Notes: a model not told the origin generated them from the letters alone. Counted from the stretch's first letter, positions 26,973-35,782 are shown. The stretch: DNA of 64,000 bases from Lachnospira pectinoschiza (GCF_020564355.1 NZ_JAJCRR010000004.1:320909-384908); one strand, 5' to 3'. Program-made: numbers and translations.

Positions 26973-27796
26973 AGGCAGTATTAAAAATAGAATTTCAAAG
27001 ATTGTTCCGTTCGGTGACATTTTATATCAGCCTGGGAATCGGATTGATATTGACGATGACACAGTTTGTAATGGTCGGTTTGCAGGAGTCCATGCACATT
27101 TTAGATGCGTACTCGCCCAAAGGCATATCGGAACCGTCTGGGGTATTCAGCAGTTATTTCGGAATGGCAGGACCGCCGCTGGTGTACCGCCAGATTTATT
27201 ATCTGATACTTCCGATACTGGCGGTATTTGCCTATGCAACGACATTTTGCGCAGACCATAATTCGGGATATGTTAAAAATCTGTATACAAGAACCAACAA
27301 GAAATATTATTATGCCGCAAAGTATATTGTAAGCTGTACTGCGGGAGGACTTGTGGGGACAGTTCCGCTTGCCGTGAATCTGATTGCCAATATGATGGTG
27401 CTTCCGTCTTTAAAACCGGTGGCAGCGCTGGGGTGTTATGCAGTGAACGGAATTGCGCTGTGGGGAGATATTTTTTATACACACCCGTACATATTTATGG
27501 TATTGTACCTGATATTAATTTTTTTCTATCAGTTTATTTTTGTTTCACTGGCATTGTTATTGTCAACATGGGTCAATAACCGCTTTTTAATAACATTGTT
27601 TCCGTTCTTACTGAACTATTTTTCATATATGATGCTTTCATTTATTAAAAAGGCGAAGTATAGTCCAATCATTATTATGGATATGACAAGAATCAATGCG
27701 TTAAGATTCGGACCGGTTGTATTGGAATGTGTGTGTCTGACAGTGCTTTTTGGCGGAGTGTATTTCTGGAGGCAGAAGAAAGATGAAGGGTTGTAG
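26969..27796 (+). CDS. ABC-2-type membrane permease (copy 2)
   Basis: A 275-residue membrane protein of the same length and layout as the permease at 25520, with shared blocks (FGMAGPPLVYRQIYYLILP; GYVKNLYTRTNKKYYYAAKY; FYQFIFVSLALLLS). About six spans. It is translationally coupled to the preceding anchored protein (ATGA overlap) and followed without gap by the next membrane gene. It may form a hetero-oligomer with copy 1 or serve the second anchored protein. Confidence 0.72.
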   Translation: MKAVLKIEFQRLFRSVTFYISLGIGLILTMTQFVMVGLQESMHILDAYSPKGISEPSGVFSSYFGMAGPPLVYRQIYYLILPILAVFAYATTFCADHNSGYVKNLYTRTNKKYYYAAKYIVSCTAGGLVGTVPLAVNLIANMMVLPSLKPVAALGCYAVNGIALWGDIFYTHPYIFMVLYLILIFFYQFIFVSLALLLSTWVNNRFLITLFPFLLNYFSYMMLSFIKKAKYSPIIIMDMTRINALRFGPVVLECVCLTVLFGGVYFWRQKKDEGL

Positions 27797-28558
27797 ATGA
27801 AAGAGTTTTTAAAAGCAAATAAGGGGTGCGTTCTTGCGATTGCACTGATAAGTCCGGTTGTGGTGGTATTTTTTGAATATATATTTTATTACCACATACA
27901 ATACAGAACGGAAAATGTCAAATGTGTGTATGACATTATCGGTGCGGGCATGCAGACATGTCTGTATCAAATGGCGGTAATATTTATTCCGTTTACAATG
28001 GTTTATTTTTTTAAGGGCTGTTACCGGTACGGAATTATTATCCGGCAGACACAGTTAAAGCAGGTATGGCTGAAAATGTGTGTAAAGCTTACAAAGATTA
28101 TTTTGGCGGTTTCCGTATATTTAACAGTGCTGATCTGTCTGATACCGTTTTGTTTTACGGATGTTATATGGAACTGGAGTGCGCAGACAAGCTATGTGTA
28201 TATTTACGGCGGCGTGGATACGGTATATCATCCGTCTGTGATACTGGTGGCGGCAGGCTGCTTTACGGCGGTGTTTACGGCATTAATGATTGTGTGTGTA
28301 TTGATGTTATTTTTCTGGTGGGTCTTTGAATCACCGGTCGGCGGATATATTGTCATGCTTTTGTATGCCGCAGAAGAAATGTACCGGGGCTTGGTTTTTA
28401 ACGGCAGAGTTACCATGAATGCCGTTGTAATCAGCGAAAAGCATATCCGGGTGTTTTCAAATTTTATCTACCCGGTACTGGTGCTTGCGGGACTGTTGAT
28501 GATCACTTACATTTTGTTCTGCAAAAAGGATTTGTTAAAAAAAGATATTTATAATTAG
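27797..28558 (+). CDS. membrane protein, probable ABC permease component
   Basis: A 253-residue protein with about six membrane spans and no recognised domain signature. The N-terminal pattern (short basic start, first span, loop with the YHIQYRTENVKCVYD segment, second span) resembles ABC-2 permease subunits. ATG 27797 immediately follows the TAG of the previous gene. Different in sequence from the two duplicated permeases. The operon's final ATPase is the likely energy source. Confidence 0.62.
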   Translation: MKEFLKANKGCVLAIALISPVVVVFFEYIFYYHIQYRTENVKCVYDIIGAGMQTCLYQMAVIFIPFTMVYFFKGCYRYGIIIRQTQLKQVWLKMCVKLTKIILAVSVYLTVLICLIPFCFTDVIWNWSAQTSYVYIYGGVDTVYHPSVILVAAGCFTAVFTALMIVCVLMLFFWWVFESPVGGYIVMLLYAAEEMYRGLVFNGRVTMNAVVISEKHIRVFSNFIYPVLVLAGLLMITYILFCKKDLLKKDIYN

Positions 28559-28598
28559 AAATGGAGATTAGTGTGATGCCTGCGGAAAGGAGATTGGA

Positions 28599-29456
28599 AT
28601 GAAGCTGTTTATACAGGAAGTACAAATGGATATCAAACAGGGTATTTTATATAAATATCAGCGATATGTCATTGCTATTCTTTTAGGGTGCGTCCTGGCG
28701 ATGTTTTATGTAACAACATGTTTTCATGCGCTGGACAGGGGAAAGATATCATCAATGAATTTTACGCTGGGCGATATGCTGTTGTATTTTTTCAGGGGAA
28801 AAGAAATATACAATCCGATAAACGGTGCAGAGTTTATGATTCCGACAGAATATATGATGTTACAGCTCTATCTTTCTTATATGATAGGGGATTACATTTT
28901 AAAAGACTTACTGGGGGTTGGAAAAAATATTCTCGTGCGGACACAGAAAAGAGTATTCTGGTGGCTGAGTAAATGTGTGTGGTGTGTCATCACAGTTATT
29001 GGATTTTATGCAGCAGTTTATCTTTCGGCGGTTTTTATCTGTATGATTACCGGCGGTTCACTGACAACGGCGCTTACACCGGAGATTGTACAGACGGTCT
29101 GTGGAATCCCGGCGGCGGTCAATGATGTACCGGTAGATTTACAGGTACTGCGGCATACCGTCTGCTGGCTTCCGCTGGTTACGTCTGTAGGAATGGCATT
29201 ATTCCAGATGATGCTGGCGCTGGTTATCAGTCCGGTTATTGCATATATTGTAAATGTTGCACTGCTCACGGCAGCGGCATATTATACAGTACCGTTTTTG
29301 CAGGGAAATTCATTTATGATGTTAAGAAATGCCTGTTGTGTGGACGGGGGTGTCAATACAGGACTTTCGATAGGAATTTCTGTGGCAGTGGCGGTTATTT
29401 CGATTATTATCGGTAAGATTTATTTTGATAGAATGGATATTTTAAAAAAGAGATGA
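28599..29456 (+). CDS. membrane protein, probable ABC permease component
   Basis: A 285-residue protein with about six spans, including FYVTTCFHALDRG and a large loop with ALTPEIVQTVCGIPAAVNDVP. It begins after GGAAAGGAGATTGGA. In the 40-bp gap before it, AATGGAGATTAGTGTGATG resembles the end of the repeated leader element and may be a relic. A permease role is inferred from topology and from the ABC ATPase encoded next. Confidence 0.62.
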   Translation: MKLFIQEVQMDIKQGILYKYQRYVIAILLGCVLAMFYVTTCFHALDRGKISSMNFTLGDMLLYFFRGKEIYNPINGAEFMIPTEYMMLQLYLSYMIGDYILKDLLGVGKNILVRTQKRVFWWLSKCVWCVITVIGFYAAVYLSAVFICMITGGSLTTALTPEIVQTVCGIPAAVNDVPVDLQVLRHTVCWLPLVTSVGMALFQMMLALVISPVIAYIVNVALLTAAAYYTVPFLQGNSFMMLRNACCVDGGVNTGLSIGISVAVAVISIIIGKIYFDRMDILKKR

Positions 29457-29491
29457 TGCGGCAGATGGGATGCCGGAAATGGAGGAGCAGA

Positions 29492-30178
29492 ATGAAAATT
29501 GAAATACAAAATTTATGCAAGACAATTAAAAAGGTGCCGATTTTACAGGATATTACGGTTACATTTGAAAGCGGAAAAATTTACGGATTAAAGGGTAAGA
29601 ACGGTTCCGGTAAAACCATGCTGATGCGTGCCATATCGGGGCTGATTATTCCAAACAGCGGAACGATTAATATTGATGGTGAAATTCTCGGCAAGGATAT
29701 TTCATTTCCGAGAAGTATCGGGATTTTAATTGAAAATCCGTCCTTTTTGGGAAATTATACAGGTTATAAGAATCTGGAAATGCTTGCTTCAATTCAAAAA
29801 CGGATTGGTGAAGATGAAATCCGTGAAACACTGGCGGAGGTCGGACTCGACCCGGATGATAAGCGTACATACCGTAAATATTCTCTCGGTATGAAGCAAA
29901 GGCTTGGTATTGCAGCGGCAATTATGGAAAAGCCGGATATTGTGATTTTAGATGAGCCGATTAACGCCCTCGATGAATCCGGGGCTTTAAAGGTGCGGGA
30001 GATTTTGTGGAAGCTGCGTGATAACGGTTCAATCATTATTCTTGCCTGTCATGATGCAGAGGAGCTGAATCTCCTGTCTGATGAGATTTATCATATTGCC
30101 GAGGGAAAAATCACAGGACATGAAGTAGCGGAACACAATGAAAATACAGAAAATCAGAAAAAATCAGAACCGCAGTAG
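29492..30178 (+). CDS. ABC transporter ATPase
   Basis: A 228-residue ATP-binding subunit: Walker A GKNGSGKT (about residue 35), ABC signature YSLGMKQRLGIAAAIM (about 130) and Walker B IVILDEPINALD, followed by the His switch ACHD. The start at ATG 29492 follows GGAGGAGCAGA; a longer frame from 29453 overlaps the upstream gene by 4 bp and could be used if the genes are coupled. As the only ATPase of the 22.3-30.2 kb operon it probably powers the adjacent membrane proteins. Confidence 0.88.
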   Translation: MKIEIQNLCKTIKKVPILQDITVTFESGKIYGLKGKNGSGKTMLMRAISGLIIPNSGTINIDGEILGKDISFPRSIGILIENPSFLGNYTGYKNLEMLASIQKRIGEDEIRETLAEVGLDPDDKRTYRKYSLGMKQRLGIAAAIMEKPDIVILDEPINALDESGALKVREILWKLRDNGSIIILACHDAEELNLLSDEIYHIAEGKITGHEVAEHNENTENQKKSEPQ

Positions 30179-30225
30179 ATGTTGTATTAGTGAAAAAGTT
30201 GTATACATTTCATACCGGAAAGTGT

Positions 30226-30231
30226 TATAAT
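30226..30231 (+). promoter_or_regulatory. -10 element before leader copy B
   Basis: A perfect TATAAT lies 37 bp before the mini-ORF start of leader copy B. The corresponding -35 (ATACAT at 17 bp, or TTGTAT at 21 bp) is weak, so this is a candidate promoter for the leader and aminotransferase gene. Confidence 0.45.
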
Positions 30232-30254
30232 CTCATGTATAATTATTAGATGTA

Positions 30255-30405
30255 TGGGGAGGTTTGTGTGAACAATCCTTAAATCAAAGATTGTTCACAC
30301 AGATATTTGTGCCGCGGCAGCACAAATATCTTTTTATTGCAGAACTGAATTGCATCAGTTCGCGATTTCTCCGGCATTAAAATGTTCGCAGAAATGAGGA
30401 TTAGT
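30255..30405 (+). promoter_or_regulatory. leader element copy B (class I)
   Basis: GGGGAGG precedes GTG 30268, which opens a four-codon ORF (stop at 30280-30282). P1 pairs GTGTGAACAATC (30266-30277) with GATTGTTCACAC (30289-30300) around an 11-base loop CTTAAATCAAA. P2 pairs GATATTTGTG (30302-30311) with CACAAATATC (30321-30330) around CCGCGGCAG. P3 pairs GAACTGA with TCAGTTC. CTCCGGCATT and then CGCAGAAATGAGGATT lead into the aminotransferase start. TGCCG of the P2 loop can pair with CGGCA. Confidence 0.65.
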
Positions 30406-31593
30406 ATGATAGTATCAGAGAAAATGTATGAACTTGGCAGTAAGCGTTCTGCTATCAGAGAATTATTTGAATACGGAAAAAAGAGAGCGGCGGAAATCGG
30501 CGCGGAAAATGTTTATGATTTCAGCCTTGGTAATCCGACTGTTCCGGCACCGGAATGTGTCAATGAGACAATCCGGGAGCTGACAAAAGAATTAGACAGT
30601 GTACATCTGCACGGCTATACGTCTGCACAGGGCGATTTAGAAACCAGACAGGCAATTGCAGACTATCTGAATAAAACGTATCAGACAGCATTTAAAGCAG
30701 ATAATTTTTATATGACAATGGGAGCGGCTGCATCACTCTCACTGTGTTTTAAGGCACTTACAACGGATAGTGAAGACGAATTTATCACGATTGCACCGTT
30801 CTTCCCTGAATATCAGGTATTTGTGCAGGCGGCAGGCGCAAAGCTTACAATTGTACCGCCGGATACAAAGAATTTCCAGATTGATTTTGATGCGTTAGAA
30901 GCACGTTTAAATATACATACAAAAGGTGTAATTATTAATTCTCCAAACAATCCATCCGGTGCGGTTTATTCTGAGCAGACCATACAGAAGCTGGCAGAGC
31001 TGCTTACGAAAAAATCCAAGGAATTCGGAACACACATTTTTATTATTACGGATGAACCGTATCGTGAAATTGTATATGACGGTGTAGAAGTGCCATATGT
31101 CACAAAATATTATAATGATACACTGGTATGCTATTCTTACAGCAAATCCCTGTCACTTCCGGGTGAGCGAATTGGATTTGTGCTGGTGCCGGACGAAGCA
31201 TACGAAAGTCGTGAAGTGTATGCGGCAATCTGCGGAGCGGGCAGGGCTTTAGGTTATGTGTGTGCACCAAGTCTGTTCCAGAAAATGCTTGTGAAGTGTA
31301 TCGGCAATACAGGTGATGTGAATCTGTATAAGAAGAACCGTGATTTATTGTATCAGGGACTGACGGAATTAGGATATGAGTGCTTTAAGCCGGACGGTGC
31401 ATTTTATATGTTTGTAAAAGCGCTGGAAGACGATGCCGATGCTTTTTGTGAAAAGGCAAAGGAAGAAGATTTACTGCTTGTATCGGCAACGGATTTTGGT
31501 TGTCCGGGATTTGTAAGAATTTCGTATTGTGTGGATGAAGCAATGATTCAGCGCTCATTTAAGGCATTTGAAAAGCTGAAGGCACGGTATTAA
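30406..31593 (+). CDS. PLP-dependent aminotransferase, class I/II
   Basis: A 395-residue fold-type I aminotransferase. FSLGNPTVPAPE near the N-terminus is the substrate-binding start, NSPNNPSGAVY the conserved Asn region, FIITDEPYREIVYD the PLP-contacting Asp/Tyr, and YSYSKSLSLPGERIGFV contains the Schiff-base Lys; an Arg close to the C-terminus (GFVRISYC) binds substrate carboxylate. Substrate is not clear; the branch resembles aspartate-type or alanine-type enzymes of clostridia. Start ATG 30406 (MIVSEKMYELG) directly follows leader copy B and its GAGGATT; an in-frame ATG at 30382 falls inside the leader. Confidence 0.88.
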   Translation: MIVSEKMYELGSKRSAIRELFEYGKKRAAEIGAENVYDFSLGNPTVPAPECVNETIRELTKELDSVHLHGYTSAQGDLETRQAIADYLNKTYQTAFKADNFYMTMGAAASLSLCFKALTTDSEDEFITIAPFFPEYQVFVQAAGAKLTIVPPDTKNFQIDFDALEARLNIHTKGVIINSPNNPSGAVYSEQTIQKLAELLTKKSKEFGTHIFIITDEPYREIVYDGVEVPYVTKYYNDTLVCYSYSKSLSLPGERIGFVLVPDEAYESREVYAAICGAGRALGYVCAPSLFQKMLVKCIGNTGDVNLYKKNRDLLYQGLTELGYECFKPDGAFYMFVKALEDDADAFCEKAKEEDLLLVSATDFGCPGFVRISYCVDEAMIQRSFKAFEKLKARY

Positions 31594-31639
31594 AAATCTG
31601 TGCAGTTGTACAAGAAAAGTTGTCGAAAGTAACATATAA

Positions 31640-31947
31640 TGGTCTCATAAATTAAGACACTTTTTCGGACAGATTTTAATGAATCTGATATACTACAATC
31701 AGTATGAAAGAGAGGATTCAAAATCATGTCCAGAAAAAGAAGAAATTTTAGCGCAAAATTCAAATCAGACCTTGTTATCGAACTGTTAAAGGGTGAGAAG
31801 GATATCAATACCCTGGCAGTTGAAAATAATATTCAGCCAAATCTGCTCCGAAATTGGAAGAAGGAATTTCTTGACAATGCGTCGGTTGTATTTGACGACA
31901 AGCGTGAGGAAAATCTTAAGGAAAAAAATCTTAATCGGAATTTGTGA
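31640..31947 (+). mobile_element. IS3-family remnant with truncated OrfA
   Basis: GGTCTCATAAATTAAGACAC at 31641 looks like an IS3-type terminal repeat. ATG 31726 opens 73 codons whose first about 55 (RRNFSAKFKSDLVIELLKGE, then NLLRNWKKEF) match the helix-turn-helix of IS3 OrfA transposases. The frame then ends in a low-complexity Lys/Asn/Glu tail; OrfB and the right end are missing. The remnant sits directly upstream of the flavin-binding protein gene and may have replaced its native promoter. Confidence 0.7.
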
Positions 31948-31958
31948 GAGAAAAAAGG

Positions 31959-32438
31959 ATGCGTAGAACACAAAATGAAATGAAAAGTATCGAAGAAATC
32001 TGTGCGGTATTAGACAAATGTAAGGTTTGCCGCCTTGCAATAAATCACAACGGATATCCGTATCTTGTACCGATGAATTTTGGATATGAAAGAGAAGGCG
32101 GAAAAATTTATTTGTATTTTCATGGGGCAAATGCGGGAACGAAAAAAGAACTCATAGAAAAAGACGGCAGGGTTGCTTTTGAAATGGACGTCCATGAGGA
32201 AGCAAGAATCAGTCCTGTTGCCTGCAACAGTTACATGGATTATGAAAGTGTCTGCGGTACGGGAAATGCAGAAATTGCAGATGATACACAAAAGCGGGCG
32301 TATCTGGAAAAAATCATGAGACATTACACAGATATTCCATTTGAAATGCTTGAAAAAGCAATTGAAAAGACAATGGTAATCCGCGTGGAAGTAGTAACGA
32401 TTACGGGGAAATTCCATAGGACGGGGAAGGGGGAATAA
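31959..32438 (+). CDS. pyridoxamine-5'-phosphate-oxidase-like flavin-binding protein
   Basis: About 159 residues with the split-barrel FMN-binding fold of the NimA/PNPOx-like family (CRLAINHNGYPYLVPMNFGY; GKIYLYFHGANAGTKKELI; VCGTGNAEI). Members reduce nitro compounds or bind flavin or haem; this product's substrate is unknown. The start is uncertain. ATG 31959 gives the usual family N-terminus (MRRTQNEMKS) but AAAAAGG lies too close, and GTG 31944 overlaps the end of the IS remnant. The poor initiation context fits damage by the IS event. Confidence 0.75.
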   Translation: MRRTQNEMKSIEEICAVLDKCKVCRLAINHNGYPYLVPMNFGYEREGGKIYLYFHGANAGTKKELIEKDGRVAFEMDVHEEARISPVACNSYMDYESVCGTGNAEIADDTQKRAYLEKIMRHYTDIPFEMLEKAIEKTMVIRVEVVTITGKFHRTGKGE

Positions 32439-32546
32439 TAGTAGAAAAGCATAACATCATAGTCGCAAAATTTTCCGATATATGCTATACTTTCCTCATG
32501 AAAATAATCAGCCGGACTGCGGTATGGCTGGGAAGTGGGGATTTGC

Positions 32547-33281
32547 ATGAAGTATAAACACAACTACCAGATAGGTCTTGAAGACGTTGATATCAAAGGC
32601 AATGCAACGAACAGGGCATTGATGACAATGATGGAGGATATTGGCGGGTTACATTCGGATTCGGTTGGATACGGACTGGATTCGGTAGAACAGACAGGAC
32701 AGGCGTGGGTAGTGCTTGACTGGAAAATAGAGATTGTCAGACGTCCACATTACCGGGACAATATTACTGCGTATACATGGTCAAGAAATCATAATATCGC
32801 CTGTGCATACAGGGATTTTGAATTGTTTGATGCGCAGGGAGAAAAGCTTGCGCGGGCAACATCACGCTGGGTTTTGATTGACATTGTAAAGCGTAGACCT
32901 TTGCGGCTTACGCAGGAATTGATTGAAAAATATCAGGGGGAGCCGCAGAGTCAGGCGTTTGAAGAAGAGCTCGAAAATATGTCATATCCAAAAGATTTTT
33001 TTGATACGGAAAATGCAGTAAAACAACGCTATACAGTACTGCGCCGGGATATTGATTCCAATATGCATATGCACAACTTAGCTTATTTAGATGCCGCCGG
33101 AGAGCTTCTACCGCAGCAGATTTATGAAGAAGGCGAAAAGAATCATATCCGCATTTCATATAAGAAGGAAATTCTTTACGGAGAAGAAATTACCGGCGTG
33201 TATATCCAGCATGAAGACAGACACGCTGTCGGTCTTACAGATACCAATAAAGGTGTGCGTGCCATTGTAGAACTTTGGTAA
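32547..33281 (+). CDS. acyl-ACP thioesterase
   Basis: A 244-residue double hot-dog protein of the FatA/FatB-like family, which releases fatty acids from acyl carrier protein. The N-terminal hot-dog holds QAWVVLDWKIEIVRRP and the C-terminal one RRDIDSNMHMHNLAYLD, corresponding to the conserved D-x-N-x-H active-site block, followed by AAGELLP. ATG 32547 is preferred (GTGGGGATTTGC upstream); an in-frame ATG at 32535 overlaps that site. A weak promoter with TATACT at 32486-32491 precedes it. The TetR regulator and radical SAM gene that follow have their own signals. Confidence 0.85.
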   Translation: MKYKHNYQIGLEDVDIKGNATNRALMTMMEDIGGLHSDSVGYGLDSVEQTGQAWVVLDWKIEIVRRPHYRDNITAYTWSRNHNIACAYRDFELFDAQGEKLARATSRWVLIDIVKRRPLRLTQELIEKYQGEPQSQAFEEELENMSYPKDFFDTENAVKQRYTVLRRDIDSNMHMHNLAYLDAAGELLPQQIYEEGEKNHIRISYKKEILYGEEITGVYIQHEDRHAVGLTDTNKGVRAIVELW

Positions 33282-33328
33282 ATATCAGTATTAGCAGTAT
33301 AGAACCTTTTATCGTACCAAATTCACAA

Positions 33329-33357
33329 TTGAAAAGTGTGTCTGAATTGTATATAAT
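33329..33357 (+). promoter_or_regulatory. promoter of the tetR-family gene
   Basis: TTGAAA (33329-33334), 17-bp spacer, TATAAT (33352-33357), 41 bp before the start codon. Confidence 0.8.
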
Positions 33358-33397
33358 ATAATACAGTGCGAAAAAGAGGAAGGGGGTTGTATCTGAA

Positions 33398-33949
33398 ATG
33401 CCAGATTCTAATATTACCAAGAAAGCGCTTGCAATGGCAATGAAAGAATTAATGGAGCAGATACCGTTTTCTAAAATCAGTGTTTCCGACATTTGTGAAA
33501 AATGCGGCATGAACCGGAAAAGCTTTTACTATCATTTTAAAGATAAATATGATTTGGTGAACTGGATTTTTGATGTGGAATTTTTTCAGGCTGTCCATGT
33601 CCGGGATTACAATTTGCCAAACTGGTCGTGGCGTTTTTTGGAGGACAGCTGTCAGTATTTTTACGAAAACCAGTCATTTTACAGAAAGGCACTGCAGATT
33701 GAAGGGCAGAATTCTTTTGTAGAACATTTCAGGGAAACGTTAAAGCCATTGTTAAAAATGGTTGTAAAAAATATTCTGGCAGACCCGCAATATGAAGAAT
33801 TCTGCATCAATTTTTATTCGGATGCATTTATTGCGGCGCTGGAGCGCTGGCTGTCGGAAAAAGAATGTACAGAGCCGGAATTATTTATTAAAATGTTGCA
33901 GTCGAGCATCGGCGCATTAATAAAATATGTAGAAACGGATAACGGGTAG
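33398..33949 (+). CDS. TetR-family transcriptional regulator
   Basis: A 183-residue regulator with the N-terminal TetR helix-turn-helix (PFSKISVSDICEKCGMNRKSFYYHF, recognition helix NRKSFYYHF) and a C-terminal part of the DhaS/TetR_C-8 kind (NLPNWSWRFLEDSCQYFYEN; EHFRETLKPLL). Ligand unknown. The ATG follows GAGGAAGGGGGTTG at a somewhat long distance. A likely operator is the long inverted repeat at 34059-34093 before the radical SAM gene, though that link is inference from proximity. The stop codon lies inside the downstream terminator stem. Confidence 0.87.
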   Translation: MPDSNITKKALAMAMKELMEQIPFSKISVSDICEKCGMNRKSFYYHFKDKYDLVNWIFDVEFFQAVHVRDYNLPNWSWRFLEDSCQYFYENQSFYRKALQIEGQNSFVEHFRETLKPLLKMVVKNILADPQYEEFCINFYSDAFIAALERWLSEKECTEPELFIKMLQSSIGALIKYVETDNG

Positions 33950-33965
33950 CTGTTATCCGTTTTTT
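33934..33965 (+). terminator. Rho-independent terminator of the tetR-family gene
   Basis: AACGGATAAC, 8-base loop, GTTATCCGTT and a run of T. The left arm includes the last codons of the gene. Confidence 0.9.
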
Positions 33966-34058
33966 AAGTTCATTTTTACCCAATCCATTTAATTTTGAAA
34001 TATACTTGTGCCGGGAACGTTTATAGAAAAGCCACACATTTTCAAAAATGTCCCAAAA

Positions 34059-34093
34059 TGTAACAATTTTTAAATTTGTCCTAAATTGTTACA
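34059..34093. promoter_or_regulatory. inverted repeat, candidate operator
   Basis: Perfect 11-bp arms TGTAACAATTT (34059-34069) and AAATTGTTACA (34083-34093) separated by 13 bp. Similar fragments (AAATGTCCC, AAATGTCG) flank it. It lies 86 bp before the radical SAM start, suiting control by the adjacent TetR-family protein. Confidence 0.5.
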
Positions 34094-34178
34094 AAAATGT
34101 CGTTGTGTCTAATGTAAATTGTTTCATTTCACAGTAAAATTTAACGCATATCGAGACTGAAGAAATGGAGAGATTACT

Positions 34179-35516
34179 ATGGCGAACAAATTACAAAAGG
34201 GAATGCAGGATTTTGGTATTAAACAGGCATTAAAATATCTGGAAAAAGACCCGGAAGAAAATATTCCAAAGTTGATGGAAATGGTTGACCGGTTCGCACC
34301 GCAGGGCTGGTACGAAGGACAGCGTAATATGATTCGTAAGGTAATACAGGAAAAAGGCAACTGGTATGAGTTGATTTTACGACTTTATGAATTAGACCCG
34401 GGTGTAAGGAAGGCATTCTTTCAGAACTTCATATTTAATGCAAGTTTAAACGGAAGTGCGTTACAGGACCAGCTTTCACAGGAAAATAACTGTAATATTC
34501 CGTGGGCAATTCTGCTTGATCCGACATCAGCCTGCAATCTGCATTGTACAGGATGCTGGGCTGCAGAGTACGGACATCAGTTGAATTTAAGCCTTGAAAC
34601 GATTGATTCCATTGTAAAGCAGGGCAAAAAACTCGGTACTTATATGTACATTTACACCGGTGGTGAGCCGCTGGTTCGTAAACAGGATTTAATCAAGATT
34701 TGTGAAATGAACCCGGATTGTGAGTTCCTTTCATTTACCAATGGTACATTAATTGATGAAGAATTTTGTCAGGAAATGCTTCGTGTAAAGAATTTTGTAC
34801 CGGCAATCAGTCTGGAAGGCTTTGAAGATGCCAATGACGGACGCCGTGGTGACGGTGTATTCCAGAAGGTTCAGCACGCAATGAAACTGTTAAAGTCCCA
34901 CAAACTGCCGTTTGGTATTTCAACCTGCTACACAAGCAGGAATTTTGAAGATATCAGCAGCGAAGCTTTTTATGATATGATGATTGAAAGCGGCGCGTTA
35001 TTTGTATGGTATTTCCATTATATGCCGGTTGGCAATTCCGCAGTGCCGGAATTACTGCCGACACCACAGCAGCGTGAGGAAATGTATAAGAGAATCCGTC
35101 ATTTCCGTGAAACAAAGGCAATTTTCGGGATGGATTTCCAGAATGACGGTCAGTTTGTTGGCGGCTGTATTGCAGGCGGCAGACGGTACTTACATATCAA
35201 TGCAAAGGGCGATGTAGAGCCATGTGTATTTATTCATTATTCAAATGTAAATATTCATGACTGCACACTGCTTGAAGCATTAAAGAGTCCGATTTTCCAG
35301 GCATATCATGACAACCAGCCGTTTAATGACAATCATCTGCGTCCATGTCCGATGCTTGAAAATCCGGAAAAACTCCGTCAGATGGTTAAAGAAACAGGCG
35401 CTGTCAACACCGATTATCAGGATATGGAATCCGTAGACCATTTGTGTGATAAATGCGAATCTTATGCGGAAAACTGGAAGCCGACAGCAGAACGTTTGTG
35501 GAATCAGAAGAAATAG
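34179..35516 (+). CDS. radical SAM protein with C-terminal Cys region
   Basis: A 445-residue radical SAM enzyme. A helical N-terminal region of about 105 residues precedes PTSACNLHCTGCWAAEYG, whose C-x3-C-x2-C binds the [4Fe-4S]-SAM cluster; YIYTGGEPLV is the SAM-binding GGE. The C-terminal part has further Cys (CIAGGRR, EPCVFIHYS, LRPCPM, LCDKC) suggesting SPASM-like auxiliary clusters. Substrate unknown. The ATG follows TGGAGAGATTACT. A terminator follows, so the gene is monocistronic. The large N-terminal domain and spread Cys set it apart from simple anaerobic maturases. Confidence 0.85.
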   Translation: MANKLQKGMQDFGIKQALKYLEKDPEENIPKLMEMVDRFAPQGWYEGQRNMIRKVIQEKGNWYELILRLYELDPGVRKAFFQNFIFNASLNGSALQDQLSQENNCNIPWAILLDPTSACNLHCTGCWAAEYGHQLNLSLETIDSIVKQGKKLGTYMYIYTGGEPLVRKQDLIKICEMNPDCEFLSFTNGTLIDEEFCQEMLRVKNFVPAISLEGFEDANDGRRGDGVFQKVQHAMKLLKSHKLPFGISTCYTSRNFEDISSEAFYDMMIESGALFVWYFHYMPVGNSAVPELLPTPQQREEMYKRIRHFRETKAIFGMDFQNDGQFVGGCIAGGRRYLHINAKGDVEPCVFIHYSNVNIHDCTLLEALKSPIFQAYHDNQPFNDNHLRPCPMLENPEKLRQMVKETGAVNTDYQDMESVDHLCDKCESYAENWKPTAERLWNQKK

Positions 35517-35569
35517 AAGCAATAGAGCAAAGCCATAAAGAATAAAATAAAGAATTGCGTAATATGAAA

Positions 35570-35640
35570 AGACTGCCGCTGGAGCGTGAGGGATACATTC
35601 AATGCCTTTAATGAACCGGAAAGCGGCAGTCTGATTTTAT
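35570..35640 (+). terminator. long-loop terminator hairpin
   Basis: AGACTGCCGCT (35570-35580) pairs with AGCGGCAGTCT (35622-35632), followed by GATTTTAT. The loop of 41 bases is long for an intrinsic terminator. Confidence 0.55.
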
Positions 35641-35691
35641 ATCTTTAATATATATGATAAGTTAAATATAAAAATTAAAAGAATTAAAAAT

Positions 35692-35760
35692 TGCAAAGTA
35701 CGTCATATATCTGCAAAGTAGGACATGACTATTGTATATCCGGTAACAAAATAATAAAAT
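35692..35760 (+). promoter_or_regulatory. LytTR-type repeat pair and promoter (locus 2 regulator)
   Basis: TGCAAAGTA at 35692-35700 and 35712-35720 (20-bp period), then 11 bp, TTGTAT (35732-35737), 17-bp spacer, TAAAAT (35755-35760). The same repeat and nearly the same spacing occurs before agrB at 48500. This suggests that one regulator controls both. Leader copy C and the response regulator follow. Confidence 0.72.
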
Positions 35761-35782
35761 AAAGAAAAAGTTCGTGATTTGC

